Shown: positions 8,587-18,144, numbered from the stretch's first letter. The stretch is 64,000 bases of DNA from Pseudoalteromonas xiamenensis (GCF_030994125.1 NZ_CP099918.1:372001-436000), one strand, 5' to 3'. Numbers and translations: made by a program. The notes: generated by a model from the letters alone, not told the origin.

Positions 8587-9991
8587 GAGCATACCAAAAT
8601 ACAAGATGCTTGCGGACCTAGTTCTGAGCAACATTTCAAAAGGCTTGTATGGACATGAACAACCCTTACCTTCCCTCAGGCAATTTTGCCAACTTCATGA
8701 AATTAGTATGACAACCGCACTCGCCACATATCGCTACTTAGAATCGTTGGGTTCTATCGTTGCAAGTGAAAAACGAGGATACTTTGTCTCTAACTCGCCA
8801 CTAAAACCGGCCCAATTTGCTCAATTTGATGCTCAAATTAAATCTGTAGATGTTGCTCGACGCGATGATCAAAATCCACAGTTTGGATTCGCAACAGCGC
8901 AAATTGATTTGTTATTGATGGATTCAGAAAATTTGGCCGCAAGTGTGGCGAGGGTAAGCCGGAAAAATAACGCAATTTTTAGTTATGCTAACGTTGCAGG
9001 GAGCGACTTGCTGCGCGAGGCGCTTTGTAAACATTTTTCGAGCCAAGGATTTCATCTACAACCTCATGAGCTGGTTATTACACACGGCTGCTTAGATGCT
9101 GTCATGACTGCACTACAAACCGTATGTGAACGGGGTGACTCCGTCGCGGTTTCATCCCCTTGTTATAGTGGTCTTCTGAACGTTTTGGCCGTTCTGGGAT
9201 TAAAAGCATATGAAATTCCAAGCGCTCAAGATGGCCTTGATCTCGCGCAGCTTGAAGACGCAATGGCGCGGAAAAAAATACAGGCCTGCCTGCTAACAGC
9301 CAATCACCAAAACCCAAGCGGCCACAGCATTAGCGCAAATCAAAAACGTGCATTGGCTGATATGGCACATCAATATCGTGTACCAATCATCGAAGATGAT
9401 GTGTTTCGTGAACTCAGTCACTCTTTCCATGTCCCTGCCCCCATAAAATCTTATGATACGCACGGTTGGGTAATGTGGTGCAGCAGTGTGTCAAAAACGC
9501 TTGCTCCCGGGCTTCGGCTCGGCTGGTGTTTGCCCGGTCGATTTCATCAATCATTCTTAAATTTAGTTGCGGCACGGTCTCTTGGTGGAAATGCTCCATT
9601 GCAACTCGCTCTCGCCGATTACATAGAACGAGGCCATTATCGCCGGCACTTAAACAAGCTTAACCCGCAACTTGCGTTTCAATGTATGGAATATATTTCC
9701 ATGGTTAATCAATACCTTCCTGAGCAAGTGTTGGCTCATTCACCAACCGGAGGGCTGGTACTGTGGCTAAATGTTGCACCGTTGCAAGGTGAAGAAATAA
9801 AAGCGCAATTAGCACAACAAGGGATCTCAATTCGCGCAGGCAATGAATTTTCAACAACGCCCCATTATCAACACTATATTCGTATTAATATGGGCCTAAA
9901 GCTGCAAGGTGAAGTGAAAGACAAATTTATCAACTTACTTGATTACCTAAACACAAAACTCGCGTCGAATGAACGCGACACAATTTACTGA
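8585..9991 (+). CDS. MocR-type GntR-HTH/aminotransferase fusion regulator
   Basis: 468-residue regulator. It has an N-terminal winged helix (about 5-75: LVLSNISKGLYGHEQPLPSLRQFCQLHEISMTTALATYRYLESLGSIVASEKRGYFV) joined to a class I aminotransferase-like domain (about 100-465). The PLP lysine is K304 in SSVSKTLAPGLRLGW, with TANHQNPSGHS and the EDDVFREL motif before it. These proteins normally sense PLP or an amino acid rather than catalyse. The divergent decarboxylase, also PLP-dependent, is the obvious target, and the direct repeats at 8546 and 8576 are plausible binding sites. A terminator follows immediately. Confidence 0.92.
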   Translation: MSIPKYKMLADLVLSNISKGLYGHEQPLPSLRQFCQLHEISMTTALATYRYLESLGSIVASEKRGYFVSNSPLKPAQFAQFDAQIKSVDVARRDDQNPQFGFATAQIDLLLMDSENLAASVARVSRKNNAIFSYANVAGSDLLREALCKHFSSQGFHLQPHELVITHGCLDAVMTALQTVCERGDSVAVSSPCYSGLLNVLAVLGLKAYEIPSAQDGLDLAQLEDAMARKKIQACLLTANHQNPSGHSISANQKRALADMAHQYRVPIIEDDVFRELSHSFHVPAPIKSYDTHGWVMWCSSVSKTLAPGLRLGWCLPGRFHQSFLNLVAARSLGGNAPLQLALADYIERGHYRRHLNKLNPQLAFQCMEYISMVNQYLPEQVLAHSPTGGLVLWLNVAPLQGEEIKAQLAQQGISIRAGNEFSTTPHYQHYIRINMGLKLQGEVKDKFINLLDYLNTKLASNERDTIY

Positions 9992-10013
9992 AAACCCCGC
10001 ATTTGCGGGGTTT
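9992..10013. terminator. Bidirectional terminator between MocR gene and prpF
   Basis: The 9-bp stem AAACCCCGC (9992-10000) / GCGGGGTTT (10005-10013) with loop ATTT lies exactly between the convergent stops at 9991 and 10022. A on one flank and T on the other allow use from both sides. Confidence 0.85.
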
Positions 10014-10021
10014 AAAGGGTA

Positions 10022-11203
10022 TTAATCAGAAAGCAGATTTGGAATTCGAACCGTGCCTTCCATTAGGACTCGTGCACTGCGACTCATAATTGCTTTAGTG
10101 GCTTGCCATTGTACATCTACTAATTTCGCTTCTGCACCAACTCTTAACGTGCCTGACGGGTGACCAAACGTGACTACGCTTCTCTCTCCACCACCAGCTG
10201 CCTGATTTACCAATGTACCAGGAATGGCCGCAGCAGTTGCTATAGCTACTGCAGCGGTGCCCATCATGGCATGATGTAGCTTACCCATTGATAATGCGCG
10301 AACGTTTAAGTCGATGTCGGTTACTGCAATGGGTTTACCACTTGAAGAAACATACGCTTTTGGTTTACCGACAAAAGCGATTTTCGGGGTATGCTGACGA
10401 GCTTCTGCTTCGCTTAGATCTTTTATCAAGCCCATTTTAAGCGCACCATGTGCACGAATGGTTTCGAAACGTTTTAATGCGTCCGCAGAACCGTTTATCG
10501 CATCTTGCAACTCGGTTCCATCGTAACCTAAGTCATCTGCGTTAAAAAACAGCGTTGGGATCCCGGCATTGATCATGGTCACTGGAAAAGCACCAATACC
10601 AGGCACTTCTAATACATCAACCAAGTTGCCCGACGGGAACATATCGCCTTCACCATCGCTTGGGTCCATAAATTCAACCACGACTTCCGCCGCAGGAAAT
10701 GTCACACCATCGAGTTCAAAGTCGCCCGTTTCTTGCACTTCACCATTTGTCATTGGTACATGAGCAATAATCGTCTTGTGAATATTTGCTTGCCAGATAC
10801 GCACTACCGCAACGCCATCATGAGGAATACGCGCCGCGTCCACTAAACCATTCGCAATGGCAAACGCGCCGACAGCCGCGGTTAAATTACCACAGTTACC
10901 ACTCCAATCGATAAATGGTTTATCAATCGCCACTTGACCAAACAAATAATCGACGTCATGACCCACTTGAGTGCTTTTACTCAAAATCACTGTTTTACTG
11001 GTGCTTGAGGTCGCCCCGCCCATGCCGTCAGTGTGTTTACCATACGGATCGGGACTACCAATCACGCGCAGCAAAATCGCATCGCGCGCTGCCCCCGGCA
11101 CTTGCGCATCCAACGGCAAATCCGTCAGATTAAGGAATACCCCTTTTGATGTACCGCCACGCATATACGTCGCCGGGATTTTCATTTGTGGTTTAAAACT
11201 CAT
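10022..11203 (-). CDS. prpF: 2-methylaconitate cis-trans isomerase PrpF
   Basis: 393-residue PrpF, which isomerises the 2-methylaconitate made by AcnD in the 2-methylcitrate cycle of propionate breakdown. The N-terminal hallmark PATYMRGGTSKGVFL and the SPDPYGKHTDGMGGATSSTSK segment are present, as are the mirror-half motifs GNCGNLTAAVGAFAI and MINAGIPTLFF, typical of the diaminopimelate-epimerase-like fold. ATG 11203 is preferred because AAAGGA lies 6 bases upstream and the length then matches the family; an in-frame extension reaches 11236. It is the last gene of the prp operon, 44 bases after acnD, and ends at the shared terminator. Confidence 0.95.
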   Translation of the reverse strand: MSFKPQMKIPATYMRGGTSKGVFLNLTDLPLDAQVPGAARDAILLRVIGSPDPYGKHTDGMGGATSSTSKTVILSKSTQVGHDVDYLFGQVAIDKPFIDWSGNCGNLTAAVGAFAIANGLVDAARIPHDGVAVVRIWQANIHKTIIAHVPMTNGEVQETGDFELDGVTFPAAEVVVEFMDPSDGEGDMFPSGNLVDVLEVPGIGAFPVTMINAGIPTLFFNADDLGYDGTELQDAINGSADALKRFETIRAHGALKMGLIKDLSEAEARQHTPKIAFVGKPKAYVSSSGKPIAVTDIDLNVRALSMGKLHHAMMGTAAVAIATAAAIPGTLVNQAAGGGERSVVTFGHPSGTLRVGAEAKLVDVQWQATKAIMSRSARVLMEGTVRIPNLLSD

Positions 11204-11247
11204 ATGCTTTCCTTTGGGCGATGATGCATCGCCCACAAAAACGTTGA

Positions 11248-13839
11248 CTACACATTACCTTCAAGGAAATCTTGGGCGAAACGTTGTAACACCCCACCCG
11301 CTTCGTAAATAGAGACTTCTTCTGCAGTATCCAAACGGCACGTCACTGGCACTTCGATGCTTTCACCATTTCGACGATTAACAATTAACGTAAGCGTTGT
11401 GCCCGGTAAACGTTCGCCTTTAACGTCATAGGTTTCAGTTCCGTCAAGTTCGAGCGTTAAACGATTGGTACCCGCTTTAAACTCAAGTGGTAACACGCCC
11501 ATCCCGATCAAGTTCGTACGGTGAATACGTTCGAACCCTTCTGCAACGATCGCTTCAACACCCGCCAAACGCACACCTTTTGCCGCCCAGTCACGTGACG
11601 AACCTTGACCATAATCGGCTCCCGCGACGATGATTAGTGGTTGTTTGCGCTCCATGTAGGTTTCAATTGCTTCCCACATGCGCGTTACTTGGCCTTCTGG
11701 CTCAACACGAGCCAGTGAACCTTGCTTCACGTTGCCCGCTTCATCACGCACCATTTCATTGAACAGTTTCGGGTTGGCAAACGTTGCTCGCTGCGCGGTT
11801 AAATGGTCGCCGCGGTGTGTGGCGTACGAGTTAAAGTCTTCTTCTGGTAAGCCCATTTTGTGCAGGTATTCACCCGCCGCGCTATCCATCATAATCGCGT
11901 TGGACGGCGATAAATGATCCGTCGTAATGTTATCGCCAAGCACTGCAAGAGGACGCATACCCGTCAGCGTACGCGGCGCCGCCAATGCACCTTCCCAATA
12001 CGGAGGACGGCGAATATAAGTACTCATTGGTCGCCAGTCATACAGCGGATTGATGTGGTCGCCGTAATCGACGCTTAAATCAAACATTGGGTCGTAAATC
12101 GCTCGAAATTGCTCAGGCTTCACACTTTTTGCAATGACTGCGTCAATCTCTTCGTCTGATGGCCAAATGTCTTTAAGCGTAACCGATTGACCCGCTTGAT
12201 CGTACCCTAAAACACCCGTTTCAATGTCAAAACGCACACTACCGGCAATCGCATAAGCCACCACTAGCGGCGGTGAAGCTAAAAAGGCTTGTTTCGCATA
12301 AGGATGAATACGACCATCAAAGTTACGGTTACCTGAGAGTACTGCCGTTGCATACAAGTCGCGGTCAATCACTTCTTGCTGAATAACCGGATCTAACGCG
12401 CCGCTCATACCATTACAGGTTGTACACGCAAACGCCACCACGCCAAAGCCAAGCTGTTCCAGCTCAGGCAATAGGTTGGCGTCTTCCATGTACGACTTAA
12501 CGACTTTTGAACCCGGTGCGAACGAGGTCTTCACCCAAGGCTTACGGGTTAAGCCTCTGGCATTGGCATTACGCGCAAGTAAGCCTGCGGCTACAACGTT
12601 ACGTGGGTTAGAGGTGTTAGTACAGCTGGTAATCGCTGCGATGATCACCGCGCCATCGGGCATTTTGCCCTCTTCTTCAACGTAGTCTTTCACGATACCT
12701 TGCGCAGCAAGCTCAGTCGTTGCCACACGGCGGTGCGGGTTCGACGGGCCTGCAAGGTTGCGAGTCACGGTCGATAAATCAAACTTAAGCACACGCTCGT
12801 ATTGCGCATTTGCTAGGCTGTCCGCCCAAAGACCTGTTTGCTTCGCATAGTGTTCAACTAATTTCACTTGTTCTTCATCACGGCCAGTAATGCGAAGGTA
12901 ATCAATGGTTTTTTCATCGATGTAGAACATCGCCGCTGTCGCACCATATTCTGGCGTCATGTTTGAAATGGTTGCACGGTCACCTAAGCTCAGACTCTTA
13001 GTGCCTTCACCGAAGAACTCTAAATACGCTGAAACAACACGTTCTTTACGCAAAAATTCAGTGATCGCCAGCACGATATCGGTGGCAGTAATACCCGGCT
13101 GTCTTTGACCGATTAATTCAACACCAACGATATCTGGTAAACGCATATACGACGCACGACCTAGCATCACGCTTTCGGCTTCAAGCCCCCCCACACCAAT
13201 CGCGATAACACCTAATGCGTCGACATGCGGTGTATGGCTGTCAGTACCTACTAGCGTATCAGGAAACGCTACACCATCGCGCACTTGAACGACTGGCGAC
13301 ATTTTCTCAAGGTTGATTTGGTGCAAAATACCATTGCCTGGCGGGATCACATCGACGTTTTTAAACGCGGTTTTTGTCCAGTTAATAAAGTGAAATCGGT
13401 CCTCGTTACGACGATCTTCCACTGCGCGGTTTTTCTCGAATGCATCTTTATCAAAACCACCATATTCCACCGCAAGAGAGTGGTCTACGATAAGCTGCGT
13501 TGGCACCACAGGGTTTACTTTTGACGGATCGCCGCCTTTTTCTGCGATGGCATCACGAAGACCCGCCAAATCCACCAGCGCGGTTTGACCTAGAATGTCG
13601 TGGCAGACCACGCGCGCAGGAAACCATGGGAAATCTAAATCTCGGCGACGTTCGATAATCTGTGTGAGTGAGTCTGTCAATGTGTCTGGAGCACAACGAC
13701 GTACTAAGTTTTCGGCAAGTACACGCGAAGTATAAGGCAGCGTGTCATAAGCGCCCGGTTTAATGGTTTCGACCGCTTCGCGCGTATCAAAAAAATCTAA
13801 ATTGGTATTTGGTAAGGTCTTACGAAATTGCGTGTTCAT
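11248..13839 (-). CDS. acnD: Fe/S-dependent 2-methylcitrate dehydratase AcnD
   Basis: 863-residue aconitase-family enzyme that dehydrates 2-methylcitrate. The [4Fe-4S] cysteines are C406 (SCTNTSNP), C472 and C475 (ACTTCNGMSG). The start NTNLDFFDTREAVETIKPGAYDTLPYTSRVLAENL and the C-terminal swivel domain (GADYGQGSSRDWAAKG) are intact. The presence of prpF next to it points to AcnD rather than AcnA, since AcnD and PrpF work as a pair in place of PrpD. ATG 13839 is used; an in-frame TTG lies at 13857. It is 99 bases from prpC, with two hairpins in the gap. Confidence 0.95.
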   Translation of the reverse strand: MNTQFRKTLPNTNLDFFDTREAVETIKPGAYDTLPYTSRVLAENLVRRCAPDTLTDSLTQIIERRRDLDFPWFPARVVCHDILGQTALVDLAGLRDAIAEKGGDPSKVNPVVPTQLIVDHSLAVEYGGFDKDAFEKNRAVEDRRNEDRFHFINWTKTAFKNVDVIPPGNGILHQINLEKMSPVVQVRDGVAFPDTLVGTDSHTPHVDALGVIAIGVGGLEAESVMLGRASYMRLPDIVGVELIGQRQPGITATDIVLAITEFLRKERVVSAYLEFFGEGTKSLSLGDRATISNMTPEYGATAAMFYIDEKTIDYLRITGRDEEQVKLVEHYAKQTGLWADSLANAQYERVLKFDLSTVTRNLAGPSNPHRRVATTELAAQGIVKDYVEEEGKMPDGAVIIAAITSCTNTSNPRNVVAAGLLARNANARGLTRKPWVKTSFAPGSKVVKSYMEDANLLPELEQLGFGVVAFACTTCNGMSGALDPVIQQEVIDRDLYATAVLSGNRNFDGRIHPYAKQAFLASPPLVVAYAIAGSVRFDIETGVLGYDQAGQSVTLKDIWPSDEEIDAVIAKSVKPEQFRAIYDPMFDLSVDYGDHINPLYDWRPMSTYIRRPPYWEGALAAPRTLTGMRPLAVLGDNITTDHLSPSNAIMMDSAAGEYLHKMGLPEEDFNSYATHRGDHLTAQRATFANPKLFNEMVRDEAGNVKQGSLARVEPEGQVTRMWEAIETYMERKQPLIIVAGADYGQGSSRDWAAKGVRLAGVEAIVAEGFERIHRTNLIGMGVLPLEFKAGTNRLTLELDGTETYDVKGERLPGTTLTLIVNRRNGESIEVPVTCRLDTAEEVSIYEAGGVLQRFAQDFLEGNV

Positions 13840-13870
13840 GTTTATATCCAACTGCAATCGGTGACAGGAT

Positions 13871-13916
13871 TGACAGCAACGTTTGCTGTCACAGCCAAGT
13901 GCTATTCACACTTGGC
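13871..13916. other. Two tandem hairpins between prpC and acnD
   Basis: Hairpin 1: TGACAGCAA (13871-13879) / TTGCTGTCA (13883-13891), loop of 3. Hairpin 2: GCCAAGTG (13894-13901) / CACTTGGC (13909-13916), loop of 7. On the transcribed minus strand neither is followed by a U-run, so they may act as mRNA-stability or processing elements or partial attenuators rather than full terminators. Confidence 0.55.
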
Positions 13917-13938
13917 ATTTTGATCTTTCTAAATGGAA

Positions 13939-15060
13939 TTAACGTTGTGCGATCGGTGTAACAGAACGCAGCTCTTCACCAACATACTCCGCCGATGGGC
14001 GAATAATACGGTTATCTGCGCGTTGTTCCATCACGTGAGCCGCCCAACCCGTTAAGCGTGACATCACGAAAATCGGTGTGAACAATTTAGTAGGAATGCC
14101 CATAAAGTGGTACGCAGAGGCATGGAAGAAATCCGCATTACAGAATAGCTTTTTCTCGCGCCACATGACTTCTTCACAACGCACTGACACTGGGTACAGT
14201 ACCGTGTCGCCGACATCTGCAGCTAGTTTTTCAGACCATTGTTTGATAATTGCGTTACGCGGATCAGACTCTGAGTAAATCGCATGTCCGAAGCCCATGA
14301 TTTTCTCTTTGCGTTCCAACATGCCCATCATTTCTTGCTCAGCGTGATCTGCTGAGTTAAAGCGTTCGATCATTTCCATTGCAGCTTCGTTTGCACCACC
14401 ATGTAATGGACCACGTAGTGAGCCGATGGCACCAGTAATACAGGAATGCATATCCGAAAGCGTGGATGCACACACGCGAGCCGTAAACGTAGACGCATTA
14501 AATTCATGCTCCGCATACAGGATCAAAGACACATGCATGACGCGCTCATGGAGTTCTGATGGCTTTTTGCCATGAAGTAAGTGTAAGAAATGCGCGCCGA
14601 TTGAATTGTCGTCTGTTTCAACATCAACACGAACGCCATCGTGCGTAAAGCGGTACCAGTAACAAATGATACTTGGGAACGCCGCTAACATACGATCTGT
14701 GACTTGCTGTTGCATGTCAAAGCTGTGCTCACCTTCAAGGTTACCGAGCATAGAACAACCTGTACGTAACACGTCCATTGGGTGTGCATCAGCAGGAATA
14801 CGCTCAAGCACATCTTTAAGTGCTTGTGGTAAACCACGCATACCCTTCAATTGTGCCTTGTACGTGGCGAGTTCGTCTTGCGTCGGAAGATGACCTTTTA
14901 GAATAAGATGCGCAACTTCTTCGAACTCACAATTTTCCGCTAAATCTTTAACATCATAGCCACGGTAAGTTAAACCCGAACCAGATTTACCCACGGTTGA
15001 TAATGCTGTTTTACCCGCTACTTGACCGCGTAAACCCGCTCCACTTAGTACTTTTGCCAT
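13939..15060 (-). CDS. prpC: 2-methylcitrate synthase PrpC
   Basis: 373-residue citrate-synthase-family enzyme joining propionyl-CoA and oxaloacetate. The methylcitrate-synthase type start (GLRGQVAGKTALSTVGKSGSGLTYRGYDVKDLAENC) and the catalytic-region motifs GSLRGPLHGGANEAAMEM, MGFGHAIYSESDPRNAI and CNADFFHASAYHFMGIPTKLFTPIFVMSRLTGWAAHVMEQ are present. The length is shorter than the approximately 430 residues of housekeeping GltA and lacks its N-terminal domain, as expected for PrpC. Second structural gene of the operon after prpB, 94 bases away. Confidence 0.95.
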   Translation of the reverse strand: MAKVLSGAGLRGQVAGKTALSTVGKSGSGLTYRGYDVKDLAENCEFEEVAHLILKGHLPTQDELATYKAQLKGMRGLPQALKDVLERIPADAHPMDVLRTGCSMLGNLEGEHSFDMQQQVTDRMLAAFPSIICYWYRFTHDGVRVDVETDDNSIGAHFLHLLHGKKPSELHERVMHVSLILYAEHEFNASTFTARVCASTLSDMHSCITGAIGSLRGPLHGGANEAAMEMIERFNSADHAEQEMMGMLERKEKIMGFGHAIYSESDPRNAIIKQWSEKLAADVGDTVLYPVSVRCEEVMWREKKLFCNADFFHASAYHFMGIPTKLFTPIFVMSRLTGWAAHVMEQRADNRIIRPSAEYVGEELRSVTPIAQR

Positions 15061-15128
15061 TTGTTGTCTCCTGAATTTTTCCTGCTGTTTTACATGTCCT
15101 TGCTGTCGTTTTTATTGCAAAGGACGAA

Positions 15129-15150
15129 AAGGTGCGTTGCCGCGCACCTT
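15129..15150. other. Hairpin between prpB and prpC
   Basis: AAGGTGCG (15129-15136) pairs with CGCACCTT (15143-15150) around TTGCCG. On the minus-strand transcript it is followed by a U-rich but interrupted stretch (TTTCGTCCTTT), so it could be a leaky terminator that lowers prpC and downstream expression relative to prpB. Confidence 0.5.
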
Positions 15151-15154
15151 GCAA

Positions 15155-16033
15155 TTATTTGTTTTTACCTTCCGCGAAGAGCTGATCAAGCTTATGCTCA
15201 TAATCGTGGTACCCTAAATAATCATACAGTTCCATGCGCGTTTGCATGGTATCGATTACCGCTTTTTGGTCACCATTGGCAAGGATAGACTGATACACCA
15301 TTTCTGCTGCTTTATTCATTGCTCGGAATGCGCTGAGTGGGTACAACACCATGTCTACTCCCCATGCACCTAGCTCTTCTTTGTTCCAAAGTTCGGTTTG
15401 CCCAAATTCAGTAATATTGGCAAGAATTGGAACATCCAATGCTTCGCTGAACGCGCGATAATGCTCTTCTGTTTTCACGGCTTCAGCAAATATCCCATCC
15501 GCACCCGCTGCAACGTAGGCTTTTGCTCGTTCAATCGCTTTTTCAAGACCTTCTTGTGCAAACGAATCCGTACGCGCCATGATAAAGAAGTTCGGGTCTG
15601 TACGCGCATCTACGGCCGCTTTTATACGATCCACCATTTCTTCAGTCGATACGATTTCTTTATTTGGACGGTGACCACAACGTTTTTGCGCCACTTGGTC
15701 TTCGATGTGCACTGCAGCGACACCGGCTTTTTCCATATCTTTTACGGTTTTAGCAATGTTAAAAGCCCCACCCCAACCTGTATCGATATCGACCATTAAT
15801 GGCAAATCACACGCTGCGGTAATACGGTATACGTCTGCAAGTACGTCGTTTAGCGACGTCATGCCCAAATCAGGCAAACCATAGGAAGCGTTTGCGACAC
15901 CGCCGCCCGACAAGTAAATTGCTTGGTGGCCGATGCGCTTCGCCATCATCGCGCTGTACGCGTTGATAGTCCCAACGATCTGTAATGGTTTATTCGCCGC
16001 TAACGCGTCACGAAATTTCTTTCCTGCACTCAT
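15155..16033 (-). CDS. prpB: 2-methylisocitrate lyase PrpB
   Basis: 292-residue lyase of the isocitrate-lyase/PEP-mutase family, splitting 2-methylisocitrate into pyruvate and succinate, the last step of the cycle. The catalytic signature KRCGH is at 117-121 with C119; the Mg-binding VDIDTGWGG is at 81-89 (D83, D85). The gene overlaps the upstream regulator by 4 bases (ATGA, 16030-16033), so the two are translationally coupled. The length is the family norm. Confidence 0.95.
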   Translation of the reverse strand: MSAGKKFRDALAANKPLQIVGTINAYSAMMAKRIGHQAIYLSGGGVANASYGLPDLGMTSLNDVLADVYRITAACDLPLMVDIDTGWGGAFNIAKTVKDMEKAGVAAVHIEDQVAQKRCGHRPNKEIVSTEEMVDRIKAAVDARTDPNFFIMARTDSFAQEGLEKAIERAKAYVAAGADGIFAEAVKTEEHYRAFSEALDVPILANITEFGQTELWNKEELGAWGVDMVLYPLSAFRAMNKAAEMVYQSILANGDQKAVIDTMQTRMELYDYLGYHDYEHKLDQLFAEGKNK

Positions 16034-16719
16034 GATGATCTCTCTTTGCTGTTATCGCTCGAAAGCTTGTTGGCAATGTTATTTTTAGAATATTGAATAT
16101 GACGACGCATCAGCATTTCCGCAAGCTCAGGGTCACGATTACTGATTGCGCGCACAATATGTTTATGTTCATCAAACGCGGTAGTTACGCGTGGTCCCGC
16201 CATCCCTAACTGTACTCGATACATTCGAATCAGATGGTACATACCGTTAATAAGCATGTTAATTAGATGATTATTTTTACTACCAAGAATTATCCGATAA
16301 TGAAAATCGACGTCCCCCGCTTCTTGATAGTATGACTCTCCACCTTTGACCTCATCAAAGTGATCACCAAGCAATGCGTTTAAACCTTGAATGTCTTCAT
16401 CCGTCATGTGAATTGCAGCTAAACGAGCTGCCATCCCTTCTAGAGATTCACGTACTTGGTACAACTCTTCAAGCCCAGCCTCGCTTAGCGTGACGACTCG
16501 AGCACCGACATTCGCTTTACGCTCCACTAAATGACACGCTTCAAGACGGTTAATTGCTTCACGAACTACCGCTCGACTGACTGTGTACTTTGTCGACAAT
16601 TCAGTTTCACTCAACTTAGTGCCTGAGGGGATCTCTCCATCGACAATTTCTTTTCGCATGCGATAAAACGTTTTGTCTGAAGAAGTTACAGCTTGCTCAG
16701 TAAAAATATCTAGGGCCAT
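16030..16719 (-). CDS. GntR/FadR-family regulator of the prp operon
   Basis: About 229-residue regulator with an N-terminal winged helix ([61 protein letters not shown]) and a C-terminal FCD effector domain ([20 protein letters not shown]... [22 protein letters not shown]). As first gene of the operon and overlapping prpB it most likely represses the propionate genes and is relieved by a cycle intermediate such as methylcitrate; the effector is inference. ATG 16719 is used, although no clear ribosome site is seen; TTG codons at 16725 and 16740 are alternatives. Confidence 0.9.
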   Translation of the reverse strand: MALDIFTEQAVTSSDKTFYRMRKEIVDGEIPSGTKLSETELSTKYTVSRAVVREAINRLEACHLVERKANVGARVVTLSEAGLEELYQVRESLEGMAARLAAIHMTDEDIQGLNALLGDHFDEVKGGESYYQEAGDVDFHYRIILGSKNNHLINMLINGMYHLIRMYRVQLGMAGPRVTTAFDEHKHIVRAISNRDPELAEMLMRRHIQYSKNNIANKLSSDNSKERSS

Positions 16720-16741
16720 ATTCAAAAGTGGAGATGACAAG

Positions 16742-16803
16742 TTGTAGACAATCTTAGCAGTATTCTAAGAATGATCAATATAAAACCCTAAGATTGTCGA
16801 CAA
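16742..16803. promoter_or_regulatory. Paired GntR operator sites upstream of prp operon
   Basis: CTAAGATTGTCGACAA (16788-16803) and the reverse complement of 16742-16757 (CTAAGATTGTCTACAA) match at 15 of 16 positions, forming an inverted pair 30 bases apart. Each contains the TTGTCNACAA-type core expected for FadR-subfamily regulators; 16794-16803 (TTGTCGACAA) is a perfect palindrome. The pair brackets the promoter region of the operon. Confidence 0.7.
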
Positions 16804-16891
16804 AAGTAGCATGCCCTACACAATAAATTCACTTTCTCTATCAAGAGGCAGTCGACTATACTTAATTTAGTTCTAGCTGGAGTTGTTGATT

Positions 16892-17617
16892 GTGAAGTCA
16901 TTTTTTAGAGCTTTGGTTGTAATCTTTGTTTCTGCGCTCACTTTTGATGCGTCGGCAAAGCTGCAAGTATTGACTGAGTTGTCCCCACCCAATCAAACAA
17001 TGGTGAATAACGAAGTGACTGGTTCCAGTACGGAACTAGTGAGAATGATCCTGTCAAAATCCAATCTTGAAGGCGATTTTACTTTACTACCATGGGCTCG
17101 AGCCTACCATCTCGCAAAAAATCAACGCAATGCGCTGATTTATAGTATTGCCAGAACAACCGAGCGAGAAACACTCTTTCGTTGGATTGGCCCTGTAGCC
17201 GTATTTGAGCTTGGATTTGTCACCAATAGTTATAGAGACGATATTGCTCTAGCGACCGTAGAGCAAGCCAAAGCCTACCGAATTGCCGTACAACGTAACG
17301 ATATTGCTCAGACGATTCTCACTGAAATGGGCTTTGACGTCGTCGTCACCAGTGATATTGAAAAGTCATATCAACTGTTAGTGACAAATAAAATCGATTT
17401 TGTGATTGATGACAAACGTCTGATTAAAAATATGGCGAAAGAACTCAATTTACCTGAAGATCAGTTTAAATTTGCGCTCCCTGTTCCTGAATTATTTGTC
17501 AAAGGCTATCTCGCGGCGAATAAAGATTTACCGGAAGAACAATATCAGGCGCTACTCAGTGCTTATCAGTACATTTCCAAATCGGCTGTTTATTCCGAAG
17601 TGCTTCACCTCAACTAG
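16892..17617 (+). CDS. Lone periplasmic solute-binding-like protein
   Basis: About 241-residue secreted protein of the SBP_bac_3-like type. GTG 16892 is chosen: GGAG ends 9 bases upstream and a signal peptide follows at once (KSFFRALVVIFVSALTFDASA). The body has the two-lobe pattern: LQVLTELSPPNQTMVNNEVTGSSTELVRMILSKSN, then LLPWARAYHLAKNQRNALIYSIARTTERETLFRWIGPV, and RIAVQRNDIAQTILTEMGF. The LPWARAY...ALIYSIARTxERE segment is common to a large Alteromonadales and Vibrionaceae family of unlinked binding proteins. No transport genes are adjacent. It is divergent from the prp operon and may share the intergenic operators by position only. Confidence 0.75.
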   Translation: MKSFFRALVVIFVSALTFDASAKLQVLTELSPPNQTMVNNEVTGSSTELVRMILSKSNLEGDFTLLPWARAYHLAKNQRNALIYSIARTTERETLFRWIGPVAVFELGFVTNSYRDDIALATVEQAKAYRIAVQRNDIAQTILTEMGFDVVVTSDIEKSYQLLVTNKIDFVIDDKRLIKNMAKELNLPEDQFKFALPVPELFVKGYLAANKDLPEEQYQALLSAYQYISKSAVYSEVLHLN

Positions 17618-17708
17618 TCGAATTGACGGATAAGCAGTAACAGCGGGGCTGTGCGTGCAATTGAGCACCTTTATGACTGGTATGAGTTGTCGAACCTAAA
17701 AACAAAAA

Positions 17709-17726
17709 AGCAGGCCTGGGCCTGCT
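17709..17726 (-). terminator. Terminator of the cold-shock gene
   Basis: The 7-bp stem AGCAGGC (17709-17715) / GCCTGCT (17720-17726) with loop CTGG is followed on the minus strand by a run of six Ts (A-run at 17704-17709 on the plus strand), 28 bases past the cold-shock stop. Confidence 0.8.
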
Positions 17727-17754
17727 CTTTCATCAAATTCTGTAGCTCTATATA

Positions 17755-17964
17755 TTAAAGAACTTTAATACTTTCAGCTTGAGGACCTTTTTGGCCTTGA
17801 GTGATAGAGAACTCAACCTTTTGGCCTTCTGCTAGCGTACGGAAACCGTTACCTTCGATAGCGCTGAAGTGAGCGAATACGTCAGGGCCGTTTTCCTGTG
17901 CAATAAAACCAAAACCTTTTGATTCATTAAACCACTTTACGGTGCCTGTTACAGTGTTTGACAT
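17755..17964 (-). CDS. CspA-family cold-shock protein
   Basis: 69-residue OB-fold RNA chaperone. RNP1 (KGFGFI, 16-21) and RNP2 (VFAHF, 29-33) are intact, as is the opening [18 protein letters not shown]. It binds single-stranded RNA or DNA and melts secondary structure, often as a cold or stationary-phase antiterminator. AGGA lies 8 bases before ATG 17964. It has its own promoter and a long untranslated leader (see 17965-18144) and its own terminator, so it is monocistronic. Confidence 0.95.
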   Translation of the reverse strand: MSNTVTGTVKWFNESKGFGFIAQENGPDVFAHFSAIEGNGFRTLAEGQKVEFSITQGQKGPQAESIKVL

Positions 17965-18144
17965 AGTACTAAATCCTAAATATTAAACATTTGTGCCCGA
18001 AGGCATTTTAAAGATCAAAAAAATACGGAGCTTAAAACTTCAGGACGGTACTACAGCTTGCAAACGCGAGACAACGTAATGGAATTTCAAACGACGGACT
18101 TTTCTGTCCTTCACCATCTTATTGCCACTCATAGACCAAGTCAA
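17965..18144 (-). promoter_or_regulatory. Promoter and long 5' leader of the cold-shock gene
   Basis: On the minus strand TTGACT (18139-18144) and TAAGAT (18116-18121) are separated by exactly 17 bases, a good sigma-70 promoter. Transcription would start near 18109, giving a leader of about 145 bases, the length typical of cold-inducible csp genes whose leaders refold with temperature. No exact cold-box match was recognised. Confidence 0.65.
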
